From IMG/VR virus record IMGVR_UViG_3300022200_000033, positions 1 to 64,000 of that record: a stretch of 64,000 nucleotides of DNA; one strand, 5' to 3'. The DNA comes from a virus. Both the position numbers and the translations under genes were made by a program. The notes beneath the pieces are model-generated. The model saw only the letters and a program-made list of their open reading frames with translations, ran no database searches and was not told the DNA's origin. This document shows, piece by piece, positions 1 to 8,747 of this stretch (position 1 is its first letter; each line of letters opens with the position of its first letter).

Positions 1-568
1 TTTTCCAATTATCAACAGCAAACATTCCAATGCCACAGGCATCAGCAACATCGTTATCGCTAATGTTTATATTAAATCTTTCATTAACTGTTGAGATAGT
101 CTTTTGTTTTCTTTGTTCTCTTTCCTTGGCTTTATACCAAGAAGATGATTTGCCTGGATTGGCATTATGAATCTTTTGTTTTTCATCTGTAGTCAGTAGC
201 CTTGTTCCAACATAGGACTGCCAGGACATTGGAGCCACTCCATACACCTTTGTAACGCCACCAAGGGATGCTCCACCTATTAGTGCCCCTTGACTTAGGG
301 ATAGGTTTGCAGCCACTTGAGGGCTGTTAGCAAAAATTGTTTTTTCAATTACCATGCAGTCTACTGGCATAGCTTTAAATAAGCTAATGGTCTTGTGGGC
401 AGTATCAGATAACTTTTCATAGATTGTATTTCCTGAAAAAGTAACCTTGCCGTACCTGCCCAACTCACCATCAATAAAGAATGCAAACGCTATGCTTAGT
501 GTGCTTGCATCTATTGCACAAAATGAACTGGGTGCGTCTAGACCTAGTGCTTCACTTTTCTTGCTCAT
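1..568 (-). CDS. RuvC-like Holliday junction resolvase (3' end cut by window edge)
   Basis: An open frame of 189 codons runs off the left edge, so the C-terminus is missing. The RNase H-fold RuvC pattern is visible: a first strand with CAIDAST (Asp20), a second acidic motif MVIEKT (Glu75), and a C-terminal DNDVADA motif (Asp173/Asp176). Proteins of this family cut four-way junctions with two metals. In phages they resolve recombination intermediates or debranch DNA before packaging. The ATG overlaps the end of the upstream zinc-finger gene by 17 bases, so it is probably translated as part of the same operon. Assignment rests on motif order and on the neighbouring RecA and Cas4-like genes. Confidence 0.8.
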   Translation of the reverse strand, partial: MSKKSEALGLDAPSSFCAIDASTLSIAFAFFIDGELGRYGKVTFSGNTIYEKLSDTAHKTISLFKAMPVDCMVIEKTIFANSPQVAANLSLSQGALIGGASLGGVTKVYGVAPMSWQSYVGTRLLTTDEKQKIHNANPGKSSSWYKAKEREQRKQKTISTVNERFNINISDNDVADACGIGMFAVDNWK

Positions 569-845
569 AGTCAAACAACCCCTTAAGTTCTTTTAGCATT
601 TGATCAACTTTTCTTTTATTTACCATACAGTTTCCACAAAAACCATTGTTATTATATATAGAAATAATGGTTTCGCATCCACCAGCACATTTTCTTTTTT
701 TTCCAGACCTACTTTTTGCTCTTACAATTTGCTGCCTATAAGAAATTTTCTCTTTAGTAGCAAGCTCTCTGCACTCTGAGGAACAGTAAATCTGGTAGGT
801 TACTTTAGGATTGAAGTCCTTGGAGCACCACTCACAAATCTTCAT
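552..845 (-). CDS. Small zinc-finger protein, function unknown
   Basis: The 97-residue basic protein has two Cys clusters: CEWC near residue 5 with CSSEC near 21-25, and CAGGC near 53-57 with CGNC near 70-73. Together they could form two zinc knuckles. The segment between them is Lys/Arg-rich, which suggests nucleic-acid contact. It overlaps the Cas4-like gene by four bases (ATGA) upstream and the RuvC-like gene downstream, so it belongs to the recombination operon. No specific family is recognised. Confidence 0.75.
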   Translation of the reverse strand: MKICEWCSKDFNPKVTYQIYCSSECRELATKEKISYRQQIVRAKSRSGKKRKCAGGCETIISIYNNNGFCGNCMVNKRKVDQMLKELKGLFDYEQEK

Positions 846-1609
846 CCAAGGTACTCCAGAGGCTGTATTTTAATTGTTCCCTTGTCTGCAGACGCACAGG
901 TTGTTGCTACTGGACAACCCTTGCACACCTTTGAGTTTGACCTGTACGTCTTTTGAGGAATATCTTCTTCTTCCCATTGCTTCCTCACTTTACGCATCCA
1001 ATCAAATGCATAATCTGCCCAAGCAATGTACTCTTCTTTGGGTTCTACGGTAATTGCATGTAGTTCGTGAGAGTTTTTATTTTCATAAAGAAGCACTCCA
1101 AGCTTTCTTCCAAGTACCTTCATGTAGATAATTAGCTGCATGAGGTGGTAGTTTGGTGGCTTAGCGTGCTTACGATACGCAAATGATTCTTCACGCATTG
1201 TTTTAATTTCTACTACAGGCTGCTCTTCACCCCATTGGATTACAGCATCAGCAAATCCAAAGATGGGTGGATCTTGTGCAACAATACGCTTTTCTTTCTC
1301 TACCATGAGCCCTGCATTCTCAATTGCTGTTTGAATGCGCTCATGTGCATCTGTTCCACTGCCCATGTTTGCCACAGCGTAAGCATCTGCATTGTCCTCA
1401 AAGTCTGCTCCTGTCCAAGCGAGCCACCAATACCTAGCACAAGCACCATTGCCATACACAAGTGCCGATGGACTAAAGGTTTTCTTTGTCTTGAACTCAG
1501 TCTTTCTGTTTACTGTATAGCCAGACTCAATCTTATTAATCAAAGCTCTTGTGTCAATTGGGCCTTCTGGTTGTTTATCCATTACTTCTTCTAAAAAGTT
1601 CTTAGCCAT
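842..1609 (-). CDS. Cas4/RecB-like PD-(D/E)XK exonuclease
   Basis: The 255-residue protein has the order expected for Cas4-type nucleases: a Cys57 region, His89 (GTDAHE), Asp121 (FGFADAV), the core VVEIKT (Glu134, Lys136), a QLIIYM QxxxY-like motif (Gln158, Tyr162), and a C-terminal CKGCPVATTC cluster (Cys229, 232, 238) that can hold an iron-sulfur cluster. Phage members are thought to resect DNA ends for recombination. There is no CRISPR array or Cas1/Cas2 here, so a role in phage recombination with RecA and RuvC is more likely than spacer acquisition. A GATAGGAAAA ribosome site precedes the ATG. Confidence 0.85.
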   Translation of the reverse strand: MAKNFLEEVMDKQPEGPIDTRALINKIESGYTVNRKTEFKTKKTFSPSALVYGNGACARYWWLAWTGADFEDNADAYAVANMGSGTDAHERIQTAIENAGLMVEKEKRIVAQDPPIFGFADAVIQWGEEQPVVEIKTMREESFAYRKHAKPPNYHLMQLIIYMKVLGRKLGVLLYENKNSHELHAITVEPKEEYIAWADYAFDWMRKVRKQWEEEDIPQKTYRSNSKVCKGCPVATTCASADKGTIKIQPLEYLG

Positions 1610-1636
1610 TATTTTTTCCTATCTTGTTAGGGAATA

Positions 1637-1642
1637 ATTGTA
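1637..1642 (-). promoter_or_regulatory. Extended -10 promoter (TGA TACAAT) before the Cas4-like gene
   Basis: TGATACAAT on the minus strand ends 27 bases before the ATG and is followed by a GATAGGAAAA ribosome site. No good -35 is seen, as with the other extended -10 sites in this window. It lies in the gap after the 98-residue gene and would start transcription of the nuclease/zinc-finger/resolvase block. Confidence 0.5.
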
Positions 1643-1939
1643 TCACTTAAGTATAAACTTTAGTGCTGCAACTACCTTGTCAATTTCTGCTGCTGCGGAA
1701 TAATATACATTTTTCTTTGATCTATCACTTTTATCTACGTTAGCCATCCACGTTGCCCTCATCTGCATCTTTGCAGCGATTGCCTGTAACCTAACGATCT
1801 CAATCGTAGCAACCTGAGGAGGAATGTCTGGCTTTAGAATTATCTTAGCAATAAATTCTAGTGCTTGGCTTAGTTCATCATCTTTCATATAGTCTGCAAT
1901 CTCATGCAAACCACTAATCTGCTCAATCGTTGTTGACAC
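1643..1939 (-). CDS. Hypothetical helical protein
   Basis: This 98-residue protein is predicted to be mostly alpha-helical, with no Cys cluster, signal peptide or membrane segment. It starts at GTG, seven bases after AAAGGG, inside the 3' end of the upstream gene (17-base overlap). Its place between recA and the Cas4-like gene suggests an accessory part in recombination, but no family is recognised. Confidence 0.65.
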   Translation of the reverse strand: MSTTIEQISGLHEIADYMKDDELSQALEFIAKIILKPDIPPQVATIEIVRLQAIAAKMQMRATWMANVDKSDRSKKNVYYSAAAEIDKVVAALKFILK

Positions 1940-2243
1940 TAGATGCCCTTTCTATTAGATCTTCAAGTATAGACCACTCTATTACTGATAGTCTAATTAC
2001 CTTTCCTTCATCTCGCAAAACAAGTTGAAGCATGGGTGACTTACTTTTATCTACCTTCATCGAATCTGTACATATTTTTGCCCAACTGTCGATAGAAACG
2101 GAATAAGACTTGTTATATTCTTTTACATCTATAACAAACTCATCCAAGTTTCCATCCCCCTTAATCATTCCACGACCAGAGTTCTTGTGTACCTTGGCAC
2201 CCATTCTTTTGAGTTCTGACGCTTCTGTTTTATTAGTTGCCAT
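1923..2243 (-). CDS. Hypothetical protein
   Basis: The protein has about 106 residues and is charged, with alternating beta and alpha propensity, such as DEFVIDVKEYN and SYSVSIDSWAK. ATG at 2243 shares TGATG with the stop of the preceding 51-residue gene, so translation is probably coupled. A TTG one codon upstream is also possible. It lies in the recombination operon. Function unknown. Confidence 0.65.
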   Translation of the reverse strand: MATNKTEASELKRMGAKVHKNSGRGMIKGDGNLDEFVIDVKEYNKSYSVSIDSWAKICTDSMKVDKSKSPMLQLVLRDEGKVIRLSVIEWSILEDLIERASSVNND

Positions 2244-2398
2244 CAATATCCTCTTGACTGAAAGTTTACTTTCGATAGATGTTTTTCTTCACACATCCAA
2301 GTAAAATCTAATGTTTCATAATACATTCTTGCTTCTGGTACTTCCTTCTTACATCTTTGGCAAACAAACACTCCTTTGTAGATTGAGAATTTACGCAT
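2243..2398 (-). CDS. 51-residue zinc-finger-like protein
   Basis: This short frame begins MRKFSIYKG and contains VCQRCKK near residues 12-18 and MCEEKH near 35-40, a CxxC...CxxxH arrangement that could bind one zinc. The ATG lies inside the last codons of recA (8-base overlap), and its stop shares TGATG with the next gene. Tight overlaps on both sides support a real gene. AAAGGAGTG, a Shine-Dalgarno-like string, occurs inside it and not before it, so it probably depends on coupling to recA. Confidence 0.65.
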   Translation of the reverse strand: MRKFSIYKGVFVCQRCKKEVPEARMYYETLDFTWMCEEKHLSKVNFQSRGY

Positions 2399-3401
2399 TA
2401 GCAATCTTTTCTATCAAAGCTTCCTGGATGTCTAGGTTTTCTTTTACTGCCATAACTAGCTTATCTCTTCCTTGATAACGTTCTCCCTCTACTGTATACC
2501 ATGCACCACCACGTTCAATGAATCCAAGCATCTCTGCTGTATCAACCAAGTCTGCTATAGCATCTACTCCAACGTCTATCCCTCTAAAGTAAAAGTCATA
2601 CTCTCCACCTTGGAAAGCAGGACTTGTCTTCGAGAATTGAACGTCCCATCGAACCTTTCTGCCAATCTTTTCTTCAATAATCTTGTCACCAACATAGGTC
2701 TTACCTTTAATTGCTTGGTTGTCTGACTGACTAGAAAACAACTTGATGATTGTTGATGAATAAAACTTTGTAGCATGACCACCAGTTGGCTCATGAGAGA
2801 CATGCATAGATCCAAAGTTATTCCTGATCTGTGAAATAAAGATCAACAGAGTTGGCTTTACTTGATTGTTTGCATAGTTAAGCATCTTGACGGCATTTGC
2901 CATATCTCTTGACTCTGCCCCGATCTGCTTAGTGTTCTCTAACTGTTTTAGATCTGCAGAGTCTTTCTCAAAATATATTGCTGGTAGCAATGCAGAAATG
3001 CTATCTACAACGATAATGTCTGCTCCTGCTTTCATCAGTTCTGTACCAACATCTACCATGTCGTTCATTGTCCGAGCCGTAGAATGGATAAGGGTAGAGT
3101 TGTCTACCCCAAGAGCTTCTGCCCATTCTGGAGAATAGGTCATTTCCGCATCGATCCATGCACAAACCTTCCCTTGCTTTTGGGCCTGAGCAATTGTTTG
3201 CAGGCAGAATGATGACTTTCCAGATGACTTGTTACCGTAGATCAAAACCTGTCTACCGTAAGGAAGACCTCCATTCAAAGAACGATTCAATCCAAAGCTT
3301 GGAGTTTTTGCAAACGTTGTCTGCTCTATATCAGATCCTAAAGAAATCTTTTTCCTTAACTTAGGATTAAGCTGTGCAAGAATTTCATCAACATTTGTCA
3401 C
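2391..3401 (-). CDS. recA: RecA/UvsX-type recombinase
   Basis: The 336-residue ATPase has Walker A GNKSSGKSS at 56-64, IDAEMTYSPEWA at 83-94, Walker B IIVVDSISALLP around Asp133, and FISQIRNN followed by GGHATKFYSS, which matches the RecA L1/L2 region. It would form filaments on single-stranded DNA and drive strand exchange and recombination-dependent replication. The GTG start overlaps the mazG stop (GTGA). It is the core of the recombination operon with Cas4-like and RuvC-like partners. It is slightly shorter than bacterial RecA (about 350), mostly at the C-terminus. Confidence 0.92.
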   Translation of the reverse strand: MTNVDEILAQLNPKLRKKISLGSDIEQTTFAKTPSFGLNRSLNGGLPYGRQVLIYGNKSSGKSSFCLQTIAQAQKQGKVCAWIDAEMTYSPEWAEALGVDNSTLIHSTARTMNDMVDVGTELMKAGADIIVVDSISALLPAIYFEKDSADLKQLENTKQIGAESRDMANAVKMLNYANNQVKPTLLIFISQIRNNFGSMHVSHEPTGGHATKFYSSTIIKLFSSQSDNQAIKGKTYVGDKIIEEKIGRKVRWDVQFSKTSPAFQGGEYDFYFRGIDVGVDAIADLVDTAEMLGFIERGGAWYTVEGERYQGRDKLVMAVKENLDIQEALIEKIANA

Positions 3402-3727
3402 GCCAACACCCCGTGCATCATTGGCCTTGAAGAATTAACTACGATCTTTTTTGTGATAGTTTCGTCTAGAGACATTTCTGTATACCCATCACTAACTAGT
3501 CCTGCATATAAATCTAGGGTTCTAATAAGGACATCTGCCAACTCTTCCACAACCTGATCGTCACCTTTTTCTTTTCTAATTGCTTCAAGAACTTCGGAGC
3601 ATTCTGAATGAATCATTGCAATCTGCTTAAGATAAAAAACGGTATGATTATCCTCCGTATTTGGTTCCCAAAAACCTTTTTCTACTGCATTCTTGTGAAT
3701 CATTTTTGCCATATTGTCTAACGTCAC
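3398..3727 (-). CDS. MazG-like nucleotide pyrophosphohydrolase
   Basis: The 109-residue all-helical protein has a MazG metal-binding pattern: HSECSEVLEAI (Glu42, Glu45) and EELADVLIRTLD (Glu61, Glu62, Asp65). The family hydrolyses nucleoside triphosphates to monophosphate and pyrophosphate. In phages it may clean the nucleotide pool or lower host alarmone, but which applies here is not visible. GTG at 3727 overlaps the dnaE stop as GTGA. An internal ATG at 3712 is an alternative start. Confidence 0.82.
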   Translation of the reverse strand: MTLDNMAKMIHKNAVEKGFWEPNTEDNHTVFYLKQIAMIHSECSEVLEAIRKEKGDDQVVEELADVLIRTLDLYAGLVSDGYTEMSLDETITKKIVVNSSRPMMHGVLA

Positions 3728-6700
3728 GCTACAACTACCTCCTGAAATATTAAGTCTTCATCTTTAGAAATACTGTAATTAATCTTATATGCCTTAGCCT
3801 CTTCTAATCTTGTGTAAGCCATTGCAAATGCGCTAGGAAATACGATCATTGAAAGTAAATCTCTTCCGCTATCTGCTACCACAAGTGAGGCCATTCTTTT
3901 TCCAGCTTTTGTAACTCTTGGCTTAAATGATAACACGAAATACTCGTCCTGTCCATATGGCAATTGCTTATAGCTTAAGAACCGTACCAACGGGCTGTTG
4001 CTTTCTCGTATCTCGTCAATAGGAACTGCTTCCACAATCCTGTTAGATCCAATAAGAATAATATAAGTGCGACCTGCTTCGATGGATGTCTCTTCTTCAT
4101 CAAAAATTCCTACGCTTCCTGTGTTGTCTAGTAACTCTACTCTGCTCCAGCCCTTTCCTCGTTTAATTCCTCTGATAACCCCCATCATAATGAAGGCACC
4201 CTTTTCATCAAACTCATCTACACTACTAATGTATGCATGATAGTGCTGTGGAACTTGAATGTTAAACTCAGGAAGAGTTAGATACTCATACATGTTTTCC
4301 TTAATCTCTTCTTCATTCCTGGGGTTATCTGGGAACGTAACTGCACCAACTTTTCTTAGTGCTTCAAGTGCCCTTGAATTTACTCCATTTCCCTTTGTAA
4401 ACGTAAACTCTTGAATCTGTCCATAAGAGTTAAAGGGGCGTGCAGCAATATATCTTTTAGCGATAGTATCAGAAATATACTTAATGCTAGAAAGCCCAAA
4501 ACGAATTCCTTTCCCTTCGATCTTGAAGTCAATATCTGAATCATTGATGTGTGGCAACTTCATTGGAATGCCCATACGCTTTGCCTCAATGAGGTACTCT
4601 GTACGACCATCCTTATCTTTTTCATTTTTAAGTAAGGCAAATATAAACTCTAGTGGATAGTAATACTTTAGCCATGCCGTCCAGTACGAGAGGGTTGAGT
4701 AAGCGACAGCATGAGACTTATTAAACGAGTATCCTGCGTGGGCCTCAAAGTCATGCCACATTTTCTCAGCAGCCGTCCCACCAAGTGGCCCAGTCGCATT
4801 CCGAACAAATAGCTCTTTGAACTCGTCAAACTCTCTCGCATCCTTTTTCTTGCCGATAATCTTACGAACCTTGTTGGCTTCCCCCATTGTCATTCCACCA
4901 AGAGACGTACAGGCAAGCATAACTTGCTCCTGATACAGAATTGTACCGTATGTATCCTCAGTAAAGTCTTTCATGATTGGGCTGGCATAGGTAATGCCCT
5001 GCTTACCATGCTTACGAGCAATATAATCCTTACCAATGGTGTTCATAGCTCCTGGACGTACTAGAGCGTTAGAGGCTACCAATTCATCGAATTTAGATAC
5101 CCCCATCTTTACCAAAAGGTTCGTGTAAGGTGTTGCCTCACATTGAAATACACCCTTTGTATGACCATCAGAGAGCATGTTGTAGATATTCTTATCCTCT
5201 AAGTCAATTGACTTTAAGTTAATCTTCTTTCCATGCCTATCATTAATTATATTAAGTGTGTCGTTAATCACGGTAAGAGTCTTTAGACCCAATGCATCAA
5301 TCTTAATTAGACCAATGTCTGCTGCTTCTTCCATATCTACCGCAACAACAGGAATACGAGTTTTTGATCCTGTTATTGAGCGAGTTTCCATTGGAGCAAT
5401 CTTGGAGATAGGCATCTTTGATGTCACAACTCCTGCAGCGTGGACACCTGTTCCACGAATACGACCCCTAAGTTGATCTCCATATACTTCTACCTCTGGA
5501 TACTTTTCACGGAACCATGCGGTATTCTTTGATGTCAGATATTCTTCCCATGTATCCACTGCCTTGAGCGCACGGTTAACATCAGCAAGTGGGATGTTAA
5601 GACAACGAGAAACATCTCGAACGACTCCCTTGTCCTTAAACTGAAGGAATGTTGCGATTGATGCTACATAGCGATACTGTCTTTCTAGATAATCTTTCAC
5701 CTCTTCACGGCGTGAGTCTTGAATGTCTGAGTCAATGTCAGGCCAGTCATCACGATCAATATCAATAAAGCGAAAGAACAGTAGTCCATACTTCATAGGA
5801 TCAATGTCTGTAATTCCTAGTGCATAGCACAGCAAAGATCCTGCGCTTGATCCACGACCTGGACCAACCATAATATCATTCTTCTTAGCCCAAGTGAGCA
5901 TGTTTCTAACAACGATAAAATAAGATGCAAACTTCTTATCCTTAATTACAGAAAGCTCTTCATCAAGACGATCTAAATATTCCTGACTATCCAATCCATT
6001 TTCTTTTAAGAACTCTAAGGCTTGATTCTTAATCTCCTTATCTGGATCACGATGTTCTACAGGAAGTAGGTTTAGATTTCTGTTAATCGTATACTCTTCA
6101 ACTTTCTCGCCAACCTCAAGGGTATTGGTGAACATGTCTTCTCTGAATCCACCGTTTTTCTCCATGGACTCCTTCATCTCATCAGCAGAGAGTAGGTGGA
6201 TGTCGAACTTATTAAAGCTCATCATCCTTCCCTTGCCATAAAGATAGTCTAGTCTGTCCATCATGCTGTCAATCTTCTTTGACTTTTCAAATGTGGATTC
6301 TTTTTCTATCTTGGCATGAGTATTAAGAATAAGCATCATCTCCTGAATCTCTTTTTGATCTACCGTTGCATGGTGGCAGTCAGGAGTAACAATGATCTTG
6401 TGTCCTTGAGCATCTGCTAATTCAATTAGTGCTTGATTCATTCCTTCAGTATTATGAGGCATAACTTCAACATAGAAGTCATCACCAAAGCGATCACCAA
6501 ACCACTTAAGATGCTGCTTTGCTACTGCATAGTTGTCTTCCTCAATAGCCTTGTTGATAAACCCAGACATACATGCTGAAGAAACAATCAAGCCCTCACC
6601 ATATTGATCAAGAAGTTCAAAGTCAATTCGTGGCTTTTTATAAAAGCCTTCGTTCCATGCAAGTTCATTTAATTTTCCAAGGTTTTCTAAACCCTGATCA

Positions 6701-6993
6701 TTCTTAGCAAGAATTACAATGTGATTGTATACAAGGTCTAGTGGATCTGTTCTCTCTGACTTGTCTCTTTTATCAAGTCTGTCCTTAGTCATGTACCCTT
6801 CAATACCAAGGATTGGCTTTATGCCTGCAGCCTTCGCTGCGCGATACATTGGTCGATGTCCTGACAACGTTCCATGATCTGTAATAGCAAGCGCAGACAT
6901 GCCATTTTCTTTTGCTCTTTCTACATACTCTTCTGGAGTAGCAACACCATCCATCTGGCTGTAGTGTGTGTGAACGTGCAATGGAATATACAA
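3724..6993 (-). CDS. dnaE: DNA polymerase III alpha subunit (DnaE type)
   Basis: The family C replicative polymerase has about 1089 residues. The N-terminal PHP domain begins LHVHTHYSQMDG and has AITDHGTL and VTPDCHH, so its metal ligands look intact and it may proofread. The polymerase core shows GPGRGSSAGS and the PDIDSDI aspartate motif, followed by a finger domain (RPGAMNTIGKDYIARKHG) and a C-terminal OB-like part. I place the start at TTG 6993, six bases after AAAGGG. A GTG at 7029 would read through the U-tract of the structured RNA and has no well-spaced ribosome site. Expression probably depends on read-through of that RNA. Confidence 0.93.
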   Translation of the reverse strand: MYIPLHVHTHYSQMDGVATPEEYVERAKENGMSALAITDHGTLSGHRPMYRAAKAAGIKPILGIEGYMTKDRLDKRDKSERTDPLDLVYNHIVILAKNDQGLENLGKLNELAWNEGFYKKPRIDFELLDQYGEGLIVSSACMSGFINKAIEEDNYAVAKQHLKWFGDRFGDDFYVEVMPHNTEGMNQALIELADAQGHKIIVTPDCHHATVDQKEIQEMMLILNTHAKIEKESTFEKSKKIDSMMDRLDYLYGKGRMMSFNKFDIHLLSADEMKESMEKNGGFREDMFTNTLEVGEKVEEYTINRNLNLLPVEHRDPDKEIKNQALEFLKENGLDSQEYLDRLDEELSVIKDKKFASYFIVVRNMLTWAKKNDIMVGPGRGSSAGSLLCYALGITDIDPMKYGLLFFRFIDIDRDDWPDIDSDIQDSRREEVKDYLERQYRYVASIATFLQFKDKGVVRDVSRCLNIPLADVNRALKAVDTWEEYLTSKNTAWFREKYPEVEVYGDQLRGRIRGTGVHAAGVVTSKMPISKIAPMETRSITGSKTRIPVVAVDMEEAADIGLIKIDALGLKTLTVINDTLNIINDRHGKKINLKSIDLEDKNIYNMLSDGHTKGVFQCEATPYTNLLVKMGVSKFDELVASNALVRPGAMNTIGKDYIARKHGKQGITYASPIMKDFTEDTYGTILYQEQVMLACTSLGGMTMGEANKVRKIIGKKKDAREFDEFKELFVRNATGPLGGTAAEKMWHDFEAHAGYSFNKSHAVAYSTLSYWTAWLKYYYPLEFIFALLKNEKDKDGRTEYLIEAKRMGIPMKLPHINDSDIDFKIEGKGIRFGLSSIKYISDTIAKRYIAARPFNSYGQIQEFTFTKGNGVNSRALEALRKVGAVTFPDNPRNEEEIKENMYEYLTLPEFNIQVPQHYHAYISSVDEFDEKGAFIMMGVIRGIKRGKGWSRVELLDNTGSVGIFDEEETSIEAGRTYIILIGSNRIVEAVPIDEIRESNSPLVRFLSYKQLPYGQDEYFVLSFKPRVTKAGKRMASLVVADSGRDLLSMIVFPSAFAMAYTRLEEAKAYKINYSISKDEDLIFQEVVVA

Positions 6994-7005
6994 GATTACC
7001 CTTTC

Positions 7006-7119
7006 AAAAAAATAAGGTAGGAGAGGCACTTCTCTGGAATTTCAACCTAGCTTCGCCGACTAACTACAACCATCCTAAGCTACTGCGAAATTCAGCACGA
7101 TGGAGTAGCCCCTCCTACC
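7006..7119 (-). ncRNA. Structured RNA with U-tract: candidate attenuator/terminator before dnaE
   Basis: On the minus strand, 7108-7119 pairs with 7016-7027 as a 12-bp helix with one G-U. Nested inside are a 7-bp helix (7087-7093 with 7037-7043, GAATTTC/GAAATTC) and a 6-bp helix (7077-7082 with 7048-7053, TAGCTT/AAGCTA). Alternatives that compete are 7104-7109 with 7079-7084 (GCTACT/AGTAGC), plus a possible pseudoknot of 7099-7103 with 7070-7074 (CCATC/GATGG). The closing helix is followed at once by TTATTTTTTT, as in an intrinsic terminator. The element starts 7 bases after the stop of the gp32-like gene. It resembles no RNA family I can name. Confidence 0.65.
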
Positions 7120-7126
7120 AGCCTAT

Positions 7127-7789
7127 TTACCAATCAATGTTGGAAGTGGACGCACCTACTGGACCTTCAAATCCAAGGTAGAATGTTTCCTGTTCTGAAT
7201 AAGGAAGTTCTCTGACAACCTTCTCAAGATTATATGGTTCAATGCCTGACCAATCAAATGGTTCTGTGTCTGGAGCAGATGGAAGAAGAACGTATGTCGT
7301 CTCCATAGCCGTACCCTGTCGCTTTAGCTTCCAGTTTAGATTGCTAATGCTTCCAGTCTCCAGAGCATATTCCCTTGCATTGTTGAATGCAGACTGCTTA
7401 CTTACACCTTGTGACCAAACGGCAACGTACTTATCTTCAATACCGTCATCTACAAGTAGATTGGTGTAGAATCGCAAACGTGCTCGCCAACCACTCTTTG
7501 GCTCCTTGCGAGCCATTTCACAGCCATAGCAGCGACCCTCAGAGTCCATTGTGCATACAGCCTTACGGCGGTAGTCCTTTGGATTTGTGTGCTCTGAAAC
7601 TACGATAGCGAGATCTCGTTCTTCATTATAATTTGGTGAATCTGCATCAAGTTCGTTTACAAAACGAATCTTTACAGACTGACCATCATCAAGCTTTACC
7701 CAGCGAACCTTAACGCCCCCTGAGTTATCTGCAAATTTGGGCTTATCGATGGCCTGTTCCATGGCCTTTAGTCCCTTAATTATACTCAT
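7127..7789 (-). CDS. Putative single-stranded DNA-binding protein (gp32-like)
   Basis: The 220-residue protein has a possible zinc site, CTMDSEGRCYGCEMARK near residues 80-96, set in a beta-rich domain (GQSVKIRFVNEL, RARLRFYTNLLV) and an acidic, aromatic C-terminal end (TSNIDW). This layout, an OB-like core with a Cys cluster, resembles T4 gp32-type proteins, and the gene sits between primase and polymerase. A conventional SSB is encoded separately near 48.5 kb, so the two may differ in role. AGGAG precedes the ATG. Confidence 0.55.
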   Translation of the reverse strand: MSIIKGLKAMEQAIDKPKFADNSGGVKVRWVKLDDGQSVKIRFVNELDADSPNYNEERDLAIVVSEHTNPKDYRRKAVCTMDSEGRCYGCEMARKEPKSGWRARLRFYTNLLVDDGIEDKYVAVWSQGVSKQSAFNNAREYALETGSISNLNWKLKRQGTAMETTYVLLPSAPDTEPFDWSGIEPYNLEKVVRELPYSEQETFYLGFEGPVGASTSNIDW

Positions 7790-7802
7790 AATATATTTTC
7801 TC

Positions 7803-8747
7803 CTATATGTAATTTAGTAGTGGATCTGATACTCTTTTTGTTAATTGTTGTATATCGGAATCTTGCATGTCTCCGATGTCTTTAAATCTATCTGGTAGAC
7901 CAATAATTGTTGCTCTATGCCCCAGACGATCTAAAATCTTTTTCTGCATTTCTTTACCTGCATCATCATTGTCTGCGATAACTATAACATCATTGAAGTG
8001 TTTTGTCAATAGGTCTGTCTGTATCCTTGACACATTTGCTCCTAGCGTTGCAACTGCTGCCACTCCATTTTGATCTAACCTTATAGCATCAAAGGATGAT
8101 TCAACAACGTAAACTGTATCATACTTTCTAGCACGATGCAAGTTAAACAAGATCTTTGCCTTAGGAAGCTTTGGTGTATTCTTAAACTCTTTACCTTCTA
8201 CAGACCGTCCAACAAATCCCACAAATATCTTTCCATCTGGAGAGGTCATGGGTATGGTAACCATATCCTGGTTCTCGCTATATCCCAATAAGAACTTATT
8301 TACTGAGTCTATAGAGATTCTTCTTCCTTCATAATATCTCATAGCCCTTGGAGATTCAATGGCTTGCTGATGAAGTCTTCTAATCAATAACTCATCAAAT
8401 GGCTTATACTCTGGCTCTTCTTTAAGGATGTCATCAAGAAGTCCTGAGATGTTTGTTTCTGTTGAATATGAATCAATCATTCTTGTTGCTTCAAAGAATG
8501 TCTTTCTCGTGGTAAACATTACGAACTCTGTTAGTGTTTTAGATGTTTGGCATGAAAAGCAAAAAAACTGTCCAATTGTCTTCGAGACTTCTCCTGCAGG
8601 ACTGCGATAATTGTTATGAAACGGACAGAATACTATGTAATCAGAATCTACTTCTGATTCGATTTTGATTCCTGATCCAAGGATGGACCTTCTGACTTGT
8701 TCTGCTGTATAAATATTGGTTTGTTTTTGTCTATTCCTGTAAGACAC
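7803..8747 (-). CDS. DnaG-type DNA primase
   Basis: The 314-residue primase has an N-terminal CHC2 zinc-binding domain (Cys41, His44, Cys63, Cys66: FCPFHN and FFCFSCQ) and a Toprim core with VVESSFDAIRL (Glu216) and IADNDDAG (Asp259, Asp261). It makes RNA primers for the polymerase encoded downstream. It is shorter than bacterial DnaG (about 580) and lacks a recognisable C-terminal helicase-interaction domain. The GTG start has AGAGGAA upstream and overlaps the preceding gene by 100 bases. Confidence 0.87.
   Translation of the reverse strand: MSYRNRQKQTNIYTAEQVRRSILGSGIKIESEVDSDYIVFCPFHNNYRSPAGEVSKTIGQFFCFSCQTSKTLTEFVMFTTRKTFFEATRMIDSYSTETNISGLLDDILKEEPEYKPFDELLIRRLHQQAIESPRAMRYYEGRRISIDSVNKFLLGYSENQDMVTIPMTSPDGKIFVGFVGRSVEGKEFKNTPKLPKAKILFNLHRARKYDTVYVVESSFDAIRLDQNGVAAVATLGANVSRIQTDLLTKHFNDVIVIADNDDAGKEMQKKILDRLGHRATIIGLPDRFKDIGDMQDSDIQQLTKRVSDPLLNYI

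Noticed and set aside
842-1609. CRISPR adaptation role for the Cas4-like protein
   Set aside because: No other CRISPR components exist in the window and the neighbours are RecA-like and RuvC-like, so phage recombination explains it better.
7016-7119. Possible tRNA or tRNA-like gene
   Set aside because: The closing stem is 12 bp, not 7, and there is no anticodon arm, D-loop GG or TTCGA-type T-loop in either orientation.
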